Positions 18,466 through 26,558 of a DNA stretch of 40,143 bases are shown one piece after another. The notes below the pieces were generated by a model. The model saw only the letters and a program-made list of their open reading frames with translations. It was not told the origin of the DNA and did not search any database. The first letter of the stretch is position 1, and each line of letters starts with the position of its first letter. Made by a program: the position numbers and the translations under genes. Location: assembly GCF_023701485.1 (NCBI RefSeq), contig NZ_JAMQBK010000097.1, forward strand, positions 41,507 through 81,649, in the 5' to 3' direction. The DNA comes from Aporhodopirellula aestuarii (GTDB lineage Bacteria > Planctomycetota > Planctomycetia > Pirellulales > Pirellulaceae).

Positions 18466-18762
18466 CTAGCCAACAGACAAACCACGCAGGACATGACCAT
18501 GCCGCCAGCGAATAGCGATCGGATCTCCGGCGGCGAGATAGGCATTGTCGAATCGAATTCCGTCATGAGCCATTTGCTGCAAGTTGTGCGTTTGAAACTC
18601 ACTCGCTCCATAAACGGAGGAGTGGTACACACCGTGATCGTCCGCAATGGTGATCACGAAGTTGGGTGGTTTCGCCACGCTGATCGTTGCCTGGATTATC
18701 AAGCTGGAAATCGTCAGCAGAAGCGACAAGTTTCGTCGAACGGTTAAATTCATCAGGTTCAC
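18466..18762 (-). pseudogene. Truncated heparan N-sulfatase-like sulfatase (N-terminus only)
   Basis: The first about 75 residues match the sulfatase at 15392-16870 closely, including the signal peptide and the metal site FVITIADDHGVYHSSVYG. Similarity stops abruptly after FDNAYLA, just before the catalytic Cys motif, and 20 unrelated residues follow to a stop. It cannot be an active sulfatase. It sits between the GH106 gene and the CTMSR sulfatase, and is best read as a duplicated S1_8-like gene that lost everything after its first 230 bases or so by deletion. It could still be exported, as the signal peptide is intact. Confidence 0.85.
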
Positions 18763-18856
18763 TTTTTAAAATCACGCCTGTCGCCGTTGATGTTTACGTT
18801 CAAACACTGCGATCAGCGCGTTCGACGTGGCACTGTAAGTTTCTCGTGGAGTAAGA

Positions 18857-21730
18857 TTATTCCGCGGGCTGTTTCGCGTGAAGCGTTACCGGACCGAGCA
18901 AGCCTGAGGGAAGCAAATGATCGCTCTGTTTCCAGTGCAAGTGAACGACAAAGGTTTTCCGCGGCGTGTCCACTGGCATGGGCTTTCCGCCAATCAACCA
19001 CGGTGGCCACGGATATTCCCAACGCGGAAATCGTTCATCCCCGATCAGGCGGTTCACCCAAAGATTGGTGACTTCGATTTCAAGAGTGTTGCTCCCCGCT
19101 TTGGCATCCTGGGTCACATCAATTTGAAACGGTGGTTTCCACAGCATTCCAATCGCTTTCCCATTGAGAGTGACGTTAGCGATGACCTCTACCTGACCGA
19201 GGTCCAAGACGATATCAGATTCGATGGACGCCAATTCGAACGAAGTCCGATAGGTTGCTGCCCCAGAGTAGTATTTGACGTACGCGTTACCGCTCTCATG
19301 CCAAGACTGCAATGAATCAACGGAGATCGGATCTTTCGGACCCCACTTAAGATCAAAGCTGATCATCCAATCATTCAGGGTTTGCAGCGTTTTGATTTTC
19401 GCTTTGGGTGTCGACCGTTTCTTTTCCGTCGTCGGCTTCCGGAATACGACAAACAACGATTCAAGTGGCGAAAGCGTCAGACGGACCTCGGTCCGGCCAT
19501 CATTTGTCAACCTCCAGTTGGGTGCTTCGGCGACGTCTCCCGTCATTGGATCCCAAAGTTCTGGTCGCTTGCCGGTGACGCGAAAGGTTGCGACGATCTC
19601 CGCTGTTTTGTCTTGTTGATTGGCGATGAAGTAGAAATCGTCCGCGTCGATTCGGTGCCGATTAAAGATGACCGACTCAGGAAGCTCGCAATCGGCTACC
19701 ACTGCCGCTGCTGCAGCGGCGAATTCACTCGGTGCTTTAATCAAGCCCGTGTTCCAGTATCGCTTTGTCAGCGTTTGAATTTCCTGATCCGCCCGAGCAT
19801 GGTCCTGCAACGACGGGGAGCGTTGCGGTTTGGGAGCAAAAATGATAGCGCCCTGATCGGCGAGCGTTCCTAAAGTCGTAACGTGCTTAACCGTCATTAG
19901 ATCAGCTCGTTTGAGGAGCAACATTTTATAACGCGTGTCCAGCAGTTCGCCGTCATACGTCACTCGGATGTCACCCACGTCATCGACAGACAGGTGGTCG
20001 AGTGAATTCATGCCACCCAGATCGAATTTCAATCCCGGCAGCTCTTTCATGTCCGATCTTTCCGTTCGGCCCAAAAAGTTATTAAACCCTCGCTCATCGC
20101 CATAGAGAGCCAGCACATCGGCCTGGTAGGTTCCCGTTTGCATCAGGAATTGACAACGTGCAATCGAATCCATCCACGCACGCGATTTCATGAACCAAGT
20201 GTTGTTGCGATGGAAATTGCCACCAAAACGCCCCATCGACATGCCTGGCAACACGTCGTCGTGAAACGGTTGATGGGCAAAGGTGTGGAAGTAGTAACGG
20301 TTGACCCCTTGAGCCATGGCCCAGTCACCATCTTTCTTCAGCGTGTAGGGGTGAGCCGTCCAATCGCCTTCCATGCTGGTGAAAGACTCGGCACCGACGA
20401 CGTGCCGACCTGTAAGATGAGCAGCCGAGGGAACGACTTGGTTGGTCCATTGCCACAAATTGCGAACGGGGCCTTGCCAGAATTCAGTCATCGGCAAATC
20501 GGCGATCTGCGCCGTGATGGTGGCGTCGAACGATCCGCTTCCATACGGCTCGATTGCCAATTTCATTCCATGGTCATGACATTTTTCGGCGAAGTAGCCG
20601 AAGTAGTTTTCGTGCATCAACTCGGCCACCGTCTTGCGTAAATCCCACAAGACCCGTTCGGTGGTGGCAGAATCTTCGAGGACGCGACCCGAAAGACAGA
20701 CGAGGTAGGGAGTGATGTTGTAACCGCGGCGGGCCGCGAATTCATCGGCCATCGCGTCCGTCCAGTTCTGCATGCCGACCTCATAACTATCGATCAAAAT
20801 CGTGGTGAAGGCTGACGCTCCTTCGGTATCGGCAATAACATTCTCAAGCAATGCATCCCAATGAGCGTCTGCGGCTGCTCGACTAAGTTTGTCGATTTCC
20901 AAACCGATGCCGCCTCGCGACGCCGGCTTGGTCATTGCTCGAGTCGACGTATAACCCACTCGCATGATGATCCAATCGTCGTCGGGCGGACTCCAGTTGA
21001 GCTGGCCCGATTGATTCATTTTGCTGGTCAGATCGACGATGGAATCAAGCCGGATGGTCGCTCCAGCGGGGGCGTCGCGACGATCAAACGCGAAGTCTTC
21101 CGCCTTGGCATCCGAGACCAGGAGTGCTTTATCTTCCCAGTTCTTGATTTGATACGTCGCGTTCGCCGGTGCGGGATACGCCAACACCGCGATGTCGCGA
21201 TAGAAACCGTTCGCCTTTCCCTTGGCACCTGTCTGTTGCGATGCGCGAAGATCGGGAAGCGCCAATTGAATGGTACGTTTGTGTTGATCGATCGGCGCAG
21301 CAACTGTCGTTTCGCTCCACACAAGCGTCTTCATCGAGTGCTCTGGCGTAACCCAAGGCCCGCCACTGCTGGACCATCCCGACGCATTGTTGAAACCGGC
21401 GTCCAGTCCCAATCGTTTGGCTTCTGAAAACGCAAACTTCACCAGCTCGTGATACTTCGGCGAGTTGTAAACAATCGGACCGGCGGGCATGCCGACCCCA
21501 ACATCAAATTGCTGGTAGCCGCCGAGACCGACGGCTTTCATCGCTTCGAGATCCTTCGTGATGCCCGCCTTGGATACATGCCCATTCATCCAGTGCCACC
21601 ACGTGTAGGGCCGTGCTGAGTTGGGAGGATTCCGGAACGATACTTCGATGGGGGTCTGCGCGTTGGCGGAGGAACTCGCGACCAAGTGAATCACAAAGAT
21701 CGTCGCGAGCAGAAAAATTCTTTTAAGCAT
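18857..21730 (-). CDS. GH106-family alpha-L-rhamnosidase-like glycoside hydrolase
   Basis: A secreted 957-residue enzyme (signal peptide about 1-24) with the GH106 (Glyco_hydro_106) signature. SFRNPPNSARPYTWWHWMNG at about 31-50 is followed by GITKDLEAMKAVGLGGYQQF, NASGWSSSGGPWVTPEHSMK and TFAHQPFHDD, and the C-terminus has a galactose-binding-like beta-sandwich (VEVIANVTLNGKAIGMLWKPPF ending near residue 957). Characterised GH106 members release terminal alpha-L-rhamnose, for example from rhamnogalacturonan. Here it may remove rhamnose from a desulfated algal glycan. It starts 8 bases after the DUF5060-type enzyme stops, a clear two-gene unit. A relic of a second GH106 start lies at 26398-26540. 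Family assignment is strong; the exact substrate is inference. Confidence 0.88.
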   Translation of the reverse strand: MLKRIFLLATIFVIHLVASSSANAQTPIEVSFRNPPNSARPYTWWHWMNGHVSKAGITKDLEAMKAVGLGGYQQFDVGVGMPAGPIVYNSPKYHELVKFAFSEAKRLGLDAGFNNASGWSSSGGPWVTPEHSMKTLVWSETTVAAPIDQHKRTIQLALPDLRASQQTGAKGKANGFYRDIAVLAYPAPANATYQIKNWEDKALLVSDAKAEDFAFDRRDAPAGATIRLDSIVDLTSKMNQSGQLNWSPPDDDWIIMRVGYTSTRAMTKPASRGGIGLEIDKLSRAAADAHWDALLENVIADTEGASAFTTILIDSYEVGMQNWTDAMADEFAARRGYNITPYLVCLSGRVLEDSATTERVLWDLRKTVAELMHENYFGYFAEKCHDHGMKLAIEPYGSGSFDATITAQIADLPMTEFWQGPVRNLWQWTNQVVPSAAHLTGRHVVGAESFTSMEGDWTAHPYTLKKDGDWAMAQGVNRYYFHTFAHQPFHDDVLPGMSMGRFGGNFHRNNTWFMKSRAWMDSIARCQFLMQTGTYQADVLALYGDERGFNNFLGRTERSDMKELPGLKFDLGGMNSLDHLSVDDVGDIRVTYDGELLDTRYKMLLLKRADLMTVKHVTTLGTLADQGAIIFAPKPQRSPSLQDHARADQEIQTLTKRYWNTGLIKAPSEFAAAAAAVVADCELPESVIFNRHRIDADDFYFIANQQDKTAEIVATFRVTGKRPELWDPMTGDVAEAPNWRLTNDGRTEVRLTLSPLESLFVVFRKPTTEKKRSTPKAKIKTLQTLNDWMISFDLKWGPKDPISVDSLQSWHESGNAYVKYYSGAATYRTSFELASIESDIVLDLGQVEVIANVTLNGKAIGMLWKPPFQIDVTQDAKAGSNTLEIEVTNLWVNRLIGDERFPRWEYPWPPWLIGGKPMPVDTPRKTFVVHLHWKQSDHLLPSGLLGPVTLHAKQPAE

Positions 21731-21738
21731 GAAACGAT

Positions 21739-23580
21739 CTAAGGTTGTTGGTTCGGTTTGGAAACGGCATTCAATAACAAGGCCCAGTCTTGCTCGGGCT
21801 CGGCCGGTGGTTGACCGATTTCAATTGATTGTCCGCCTACGACTTCAATCGGGTTTCCTTCAAATTGGCCACTGCGTGGGCTAAACCAACGAGCATGAAA
21901 ACGACCGGTCGCCTCGCTCAAGTCGGTCCGCCCTGTCTCGGTGGCGACTGGAAAGTAGATCGCGTAAATCTCACCTGGTTTCCGAAACACCTGAGCGCCT
22001 AGTTGAAACGACCTGCCCGATCCCAGGCCCACTTCAAGCATCGCTTCGTCATCGACGAGTTCGTCTGCCGGTTGCATTTCCCAGAACGGGAGGTGATCTT
22101 CCATGAACGTCCGAGCGATCCGCAGGGACTTCCATAGCTCGGTCTGCTGAGGTGTCTTGAAGGATTCGGTGCCCAGCAAGTCTTCGAGGATGAATTCGAT
22201 CTGCCCGCCCGACATCAGCGTCGGCCAAATCTTCTGTTTGCGATGGAGTACCGGGCGATCGAATGGCTTCCAAGACTCTTTCTGCCCAACATCCAGCACA
22301 AATTCGTCCATCGAAATTGGCAGCGGCCGGCCCGCGTTGGTTGTCGCTTCGCGAAAGTCTTCGGCCAGGGTGTCAATCCTTCGCTGGTTCAATTGAACCG
22401 ACGTCAAACTGAATCTCGGATCACCAAATGTGAACTTCAGGGCCGCCAGCGGGTCGTGCGCCGAGTGAACGGAGATAGGGTGGTCGTAGGGATCGACCGC
22501 CTGCACATAGTCGGCAAACGATCGAATTCGGTCGGCTCCGAAATCGAAGCCGACATTGTATTCCTCGCAAAGATTCCAGCTTAGAGCATTGTGGTGACCA
22601 AATCGAGCGATCATTTCTCGATAGTACAGTTTCCGCTCAATACCCAACTCACCGTCATCGAGTTCCTTCTTATTGGCGACTTCCGCTTCGTTGAAGACAA
22701 AGTGCAAGTTGATCCCTTGTCGCTGAGCGTGCGCGAAGACGGTTCCCCACTGACGCAGTTTGCTTAGATCGAAGTGCCGGTTGTCATCCTGCTGGCTGCC
22801 CTTGCGTGCTGGTTTTCCCGACCACGGCCACACATCATCGCCGTCACCACCAACGTTCATCGTCAGGAAGTAAATGCTGTTGACATGTTGTTCGGCGAGA
22901 CTGTTCAAAACGCCGATGATGGCTTTGCCACTGCCGTCATTCCAGTCGGGATCCCCCTCACGCCAATCGGAAACATGATCGGTGTAGCTGTGACTCGCGG
23001 GCGTGTTATCGAAGCCTTCATAGGCAAGGAAGTTCTCGGGACTGTCGGCTCCGCCGCGAATCCAATACGGACCATCGCGGAATTTTAAGTAGTGACCGCC
23101 AACGTATTCCAAACGACCCCACTTGAGGAATCCAAACGCACTCGGATCGCGCAGAGCGACCACAAACGAACCCTTGTCGCCATCGAATGCGACAGCCGTG
23201 CCGGCATCCGCTTCCAATGACACTGCTACACTTTTTCCGGATCGAAACGAGGCTTGATAAGTCCACTCGCCGCCTTCATCGGGCGCGAACATTACTTGCC
23301 AAACATTGCCGTTGGCACCACCTTGGCCGTCGCCGTCGAAGTAACCGGCAACGTCGTAGGTTTGTCCCGAAGGACCTTTGAACTCGACTTGCAACCGGTA
23401 GTCGAGAAATGGATTAGGCTCACTGTCGGTTTCTGAAGCGGTCGGTCCATCGAAGCAAATCGACATCGGGTGCCACGTGATCGGATCTCCCTGGATGGAA
23501 TCGTCTCCAAAGAGCGGGTTTACCGAAGGGGAAATGGCGAGAAAAGCCGTAAGGATGGCGAAACATTTCCATACCTGCAT
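21739..23580 (-). CDS. DUF5060-type secreted glycoside hydrolase candidate
   Basis: A 613-residue secreted protein (signal peptide about 1-25). Residues 35-145 resemble DUF5060, an immunoglobulin-like N-terminal domain with ITWHPMSICFDGP, GYFDGDGQ and FAPDEGGEWTY. Residues about 160-500 look like a TIM-barrel hydrolase: FLKWGRLEYVGGHYLKFRDG, LTMNVGGDGDDVWPW, then WNLCEEYN with Glu339/Glu340 and SMDEF with Glu426 as candidate catalytic acids. The C-terminal part (RFHARWFSPRSGQFEG) resembles the putative collagen-binding domain that often ends such proteins. The in-frame region up to 23727 runs through a sulfatase relic and gives no signal peptide, so ATG 23580 is the start. Activity is unassigned. 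The tight spacing to GH106 suggests they act on the same glycan. Confidence 0.8.
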   Translation of the reverse strand: MQVWKCFAILTAFLAISPSVNPLFGDDSIQGDPITWHPMSICFDGPTASETDSEPNPFLDYRLQVEFKGPSGQTYDVAGYFDGDGQGGANGNVWQVMFAPDEGGEWTYQASFRSGKSVAVSLEADAGTAVAFDGDKGSFVVALRDPSAFGFLKWGRLEYVGGHYLKFRDGPYWIRGGADSPENFLAYEGFDNTPASHSYTDHVSDWREGDPDWNDGSGKAIIGVLNSLAEQHVNSIYFLTMNVGGDGDDVWPWSGKPARKGSQQDDNRHFDLSKLRQWGTVFAHAQRQGINLHFVFNEAEVANKKELDDGELGIERKLYYREMIARFGHHNALSWNLCEEYNVGFDFGADRIRSFADYVQAVDPYDHPISVHSAHDPLAALKFTFGDPRFSLTSVQLNQRRIDTLAEDFREATTNAGRPLPISMDEFVLDVGQKESWKPFDRPVLHRKQKIWPTLMSGGQIEFILEDLLGTESFKTPQQTELWKSLRIARTFMEDHLPFWEMQPADELVDDEAMLEVGLGSGRSFQLGAQVFRKPGEIYAIYFPVATETGRTDLSEATGRFHARWFSPRSGQFEGNPIEVVGGQSIEIGQPPAEPEQDWALLLNAVSKPNQQP

Positions 23581-23608
23581 GATGATTGTTCTGGTTTGGG
23601 TTGTGACT

Positions 23609-23737
23609 TGTGTCCACGTTGGGCGTGCGGATGTCGTCGACAACGCCCTAGCAGGAAAGATCCACATGACCGTGGTCGTCGCCAAGATACTTCCGACGTA
23701 AATCGACAAACGGTCGTTGTCTCGCATCCTTGGTAAC
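23609..23737 (-). pseudogene. Chimeric sulfatase relic (C-terminal piece joined to N-terminal piece)
   Basis: In one frame the text reads TKDARQRPFVDLRRKYLG, matching the C-terminus of the sulfatase at 29840-31606 (ESRRRPFVDLRRKYLG), then directly DDHGHVDLSC, a TAG stop, and GVVDDIRTPNVDT, matching residues 54-76 of the sulfatase at 1065-2930 (DDHGHADLSCQGVLDDIKTP). Two unrelated sulfatase genes were joined by a deletion and then decayed. It lies just upstream of the DUF5060-type gene. Confidence 0.8.
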
Positions 23738-23949
23738 GTCGTAATCTATAACTAAAGTTTTAAGCCGTACGTTCAGCACTCGCGCTATACCGTTGTCGCT
23801 TCTTATCAATTCAAAGCTGCGGTGGGAGCGTACCGCAGGCAAACCCTACGCAGGGTACTAACCATAAATTTGCCGCGAATAGGCGATTCTCACACCCCCG
23901 GGGACATTTTCCTCCAGCTTGTATGAGAATGGACTCCCACCCCGCTAGA

Positions 23950-24205
23950 CTACTGATTTTGAAAGGCCAATTCTCGTTGCTTGATGGCCCAGTGCATCGC
24001 AGCGGTAAAACTTGCCGGTGCTGGGAGTGATGAATCACGCTGGTTTACCATCGGCCGCTTGTCCAAGTACTCAATTTCGCCTGCCGTAAACTTTCTTGAT
24101 AGGAGCATCCCAATAGATCCGCGATCCTTTGGTCGTGGCTTCGGCGAATCGACTTGGCGCAGATTGATCCGTCATGTCGGCTTCCAAATTGATCGCATCG
24201 AGGCT
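23950..24205 (-). pseudogene. Degraded coding fragment of unknown family
   Basis: Two overlapping frames look protein-like: AINLEADMTDQSAPSRFAEA running to IYWDAPIKK, then, shifted by one base, FTAGEIEYLDKRPMVNQ through AMHWAIKQRELAFQNQ and a TAG at 23950. The sense of both halves and their adjacency suggest the C-terminal remains of a gene with a frameshift. I do not recognise the family. It directly follows the HEAT-containing sulfatase. Between this fragment and the chimeric relic (23738-23949) I see nothing convincing. Confidence 0.5.
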
Positions 24206-24212
24206 ACGGTGT

Positions 24213-26111
24213 TTACTTCACGCGGTTATCGGTACCATTGAGCTCATTCAGTGCTCGATTCATCACGCGCACCCGGTACTTCCCTTCGGCCGTGAAGCCC
24301 TTTTGATACACAAGGCCATCCTTCATCTGCTTGATAACCGGTCTTGCCATTTCATCCATCTCATCAAGCGCAATCGCTGCATGAAGTCGTTCCCACTGAG
24401 CTCCTGTCGTCAGTTCGTTGATAAGAACCGGAATCGCTTTCTCCGGTTGGCTGAGGCGGCAAAGCCCACGGGCCGCAGCCGTTCTGACCGTGGATGTAGG
24501 GTCATTCAAGAGAACATTTAAAACCTCAATCACCTGTGCGTTATCTTGCAGGTCCTCACCGATATTGCCCAACCCGGTCGCTCCCCAGTAACGGACCGAG
24601 CTGTCACGGTCTTTGGCTGCTTGAAGAAGTGCCGGTGCAGCGTTGATTCCTTCCGAGGCATCGACGGCTGCGGAAGCGATCCGCTGCATAACGGATTCAG
24701 ATCCCGGCTGTCGCAAGACGTCATATTCGCTGCCGAACTTTTTGGCTTTATCTCTGAGAATCGGCTCGGGAATTAGTCCGGTGTCCTTGCTTCGCTTCAC
24801 CCAGTCGATGTGTTCTGCACGAAGTTCATCGAGCACCTCTTTAAACCGAGGCTGCCCCGCCAGATTGGTGATATTGTGCGGGTCTGCCACGTAATCATAC
24901 AGCTCTTCGACCGGCTTGGTCGGGCTGAAGTAGTACTCCGCAGCGGGAGGGAGTTTCCCCGCCTGGTGAAGCGATCTCAGCTCCTTCATGGTTGCGCCGT
25001 TTTCAGGCGAATTCATGTACTGGTAAAAGGTTTTTAGAGGCTCGTAGTTGCGGATATACAGGAAGCGGTCATTGCGCACCGAACGAATGATGTCGTATCG
25101 CTCGTCCATGCGGTCTCTGGCGCCGTGAACGTATTTTCGCGGGGCCGTAACCTGTTCTCCGAGAAACGCCCGGCCCTGGATGTGTTCAGGAATTTCCACT
25201 CCAGCTAGGTTCAGTACGGTCGGCGCGAAATCGATGGAACTAACCAGTTCGTCATTTCTAGACCCGGGTTTCAGATCAGATACGTTGCTGAATTTTTGCG
25301 GAATACGAATCACGAGCGGAATGTGCGTGCCCGAATCGTAGAGCCAGCGTTTGGAACGCGGCAGCCCCACGCCGTGATCGGACCAAATCATGATGATCGT
25401 ATCTTCATAAAGGCCAGCGTCCTTGATCTCCTGTATCTTCGCAGCACACCAGTCATCGAAAGCGGAAATCAGTTCATAGTTGCGTTTCCAGTCTTCGCGT
25501 ACTGTGGGCGTGTCCGGAAAATAGGGCGGGATCTCCAGGCGATCGGCATCCTGTCTTTTTTCGGCAGAGAGTCCCGCAGTCGTACTCAAATATTTGTCTG
25601 TGTTGGCGATGCCGGATTCATGACAGCCTGTGTAATTGAACACGGCAAAGAAGGGTTTGTTTTTGTCTGTTCTGTTTCGCCAATGGGCTTTCCCTGAACT
25701 AACATCCCAAGTCTCTGCCGGCGTTTTGAATTGGTAGTCTTCCTTACTACAATTCGTGCAATAGTAGCCTGCTGTTCTCAAATAGGTCGGGAAGGGACGA
25801 ACGCTGTCCGGAAGCGTTGCCGTGCAACGCATATGCTGTGTTCCCAACGTCGTCTGGTACATGCCCGTAATGATGCCGCTGCGACAGGGTGCACAAACCC
25901 CGGCGGTTGTGAAAACCTTCGTGTAGACAATCCCTTCCCGGGCGATTTTATCGATCGCTGGAGTTCTGGCATGTCGGTCACCATAGCATCCAAAGTGAGC
26001 ACTGATGTCTTCGGCAGATAGCCAAAGAATATTGGGTCTTCGCTCCTGGGCTGTGGCTGAAGAACAGACCACAAGAAGAAGTACAGCGATCGCTACATAT
26101 TTATGTTTCAT
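24213..26111 (-). CDS. Secreted S1-family sulfatase with CAPCR motif and C-terminal HEAT repeats
   Basis: A 632-residue protein. Signal peptide about 1-22. PNILWLSAEDISAHFGCYG gives a metal site with Glu34-Asp35, as in the heparan N-sulfatase-like branch. Cys73 lies in CAPCR. The Ser usually at the fourth position is Cys76 (codon TGT, one base from TCT), which may change recognition by the formylglycine-generating enzyme. IWSDHGVGLPRSKRWLYDSG and ELYDYVADPHNITNLAG confirm the sulfatase fold. Residues about 475-600 (DRDSSVRYWGATGLGNIGED, DPTSTVRTAAARGLCRLSQ, GAQWERLHAAIALDEM) form PBS-lyase-type HEAT repeats, probably for protein contacts. Several planctomycete S1 enzymes carry this tail. The start is ATG 26111. 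The substrate is unknown. Confidence 0.9.
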   Translation of the reverse strand: MKHKYVAIAVLLLVVCSSATAQERRPNILWLSAEDISAHFGCYGDRHARTPAIDKIAREGIVYTKVFTTAGVCAPCRSGIITGMYQTTLGTQHMRCTATLPDSVRPFPTYLRTAGYYCTNCSKEDYQFKTPAETWDVSSGKAHWRNRTDKNKPFFAVFNYTGCHESGIANTDKYLSTTAGLSAEKRQDADRLEIPPYFPDTPTVREDWKRNYELISAFDDWCAAKIQEIKDAGLYEDTIIMIWSDHGVGLPRSKRWLYDSGTHIPLVIRIPQKFSNVSDLKPGSRNDELVSSIDFAPTVLNLAGVEIPEHIQGRAFLGEQVTAPRKYVHGARDRMDERYDIIRSVRNDRFLYIRNYEPLKTFYQYMNSPENGATMKELRSLHQAGKLPPAAEYYFSPTKPVEELYDYVADPHNITNLAGQPRFKEVLDELRAEHIDWVKRSKDTGLIPEPILRDKAKKFGSEYDVLRQPGSESVMQRIASAAVDASEGINAAPALLQAAKDRDSSVRYWGATGLGNIGEDLQDNAQVIEVLNVLLNDPTSTVRTAAARGLCRLSQPEKAIPVLINELTTGAQWERLHAAIALDEMDEMARPVIKQMKDGLVYQKGFTAEGKYRVRVMNRALNELNGTDNRVK

Positions 26112-26139
26112 GCTTCAACTTTTTTTCTAAGAACGTGTT

Positions 26140-26382
26140 CTAAGTTACCCGACCGACGGGACGAGTGTTCTTCGTGAGTTCGGCGGCCCGTTTCTTAAGT
26201 TTTTTCGTCAGACGCTCAACGACTTCCGGGTGCTCTTCGGCCACGTTGGATGCTTCCGCAACATCCTCTTTCAAATTGAACAGCCAGGGACCATCGTCGG
26301 GAATTTGTTTGGTGCGTTCCGGATTTGAACTTAAATGTTGTTGAGGCCATTGGCGTTTGATTATGAGAACGCTTCGTAAAGT
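26140..26382 (-). pseudogene. C-terminal relic of an arylsulfatase
   Basis: An 80-codon frame with no start reads LIIKRQWPQQHLSSNPERTK, then PWLFNLKEDVAEASNVAEEH and ends KNTRPVGRVT with TAG at 26140-26142. WLFNLKEDxxExxNVAExHPEV is the standard S1 sulfatase tail, and TRPVG resembles the ARPAG tail of the enzyme at 16876-18372. It is joined directly to the start of a GH106 relic, so the middle of both genes is missing. Confidence 0.8.
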
Positions 26383-26397
26383 TTATCGAGCGAGGTG

Positions 26398-26540
26398 CAT
26401 CCAATGCCACCACGTGTACGGACGAGCGGCGTCTGGCGAATTCCGAAACGACGCTTCGATCGGGAACTGTGCAATTGCAGATGCATCCTCGGAGAAGTGA
26501 ATCGCAAATATCGCAGCGAGAATGCTAAAAATTTCATCAT
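26398..26540 (-). pseudogene. N-terminal relic of a GH106 rhamnosidase-like gene
   Basis: On the minus strand, ILAAIFAIHFSEDASA looks like a signal peptide and is followed by FPIEASFRNSPDAARPYTWW and HWM. This matches TPIEVSFRNPPNSARPYTWW-HWM of the intact GH106 gene (residues about 26-48). Similarity ends at the Met codon at 26398-26400 and a stop follows four codons later. The ATGs at 26537 and 26540 are out of frame with the homologous part, so a second lesion exists. Confidence 0.8.
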
Positions 26541-26558
26541 GGAATGGTCTACGATAGT

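Noticed and set aside
20861..21427. Plus-strand open frame of 188 codons
   Set aside because: Antisense to the GH106 gene with no recognisable protein features.
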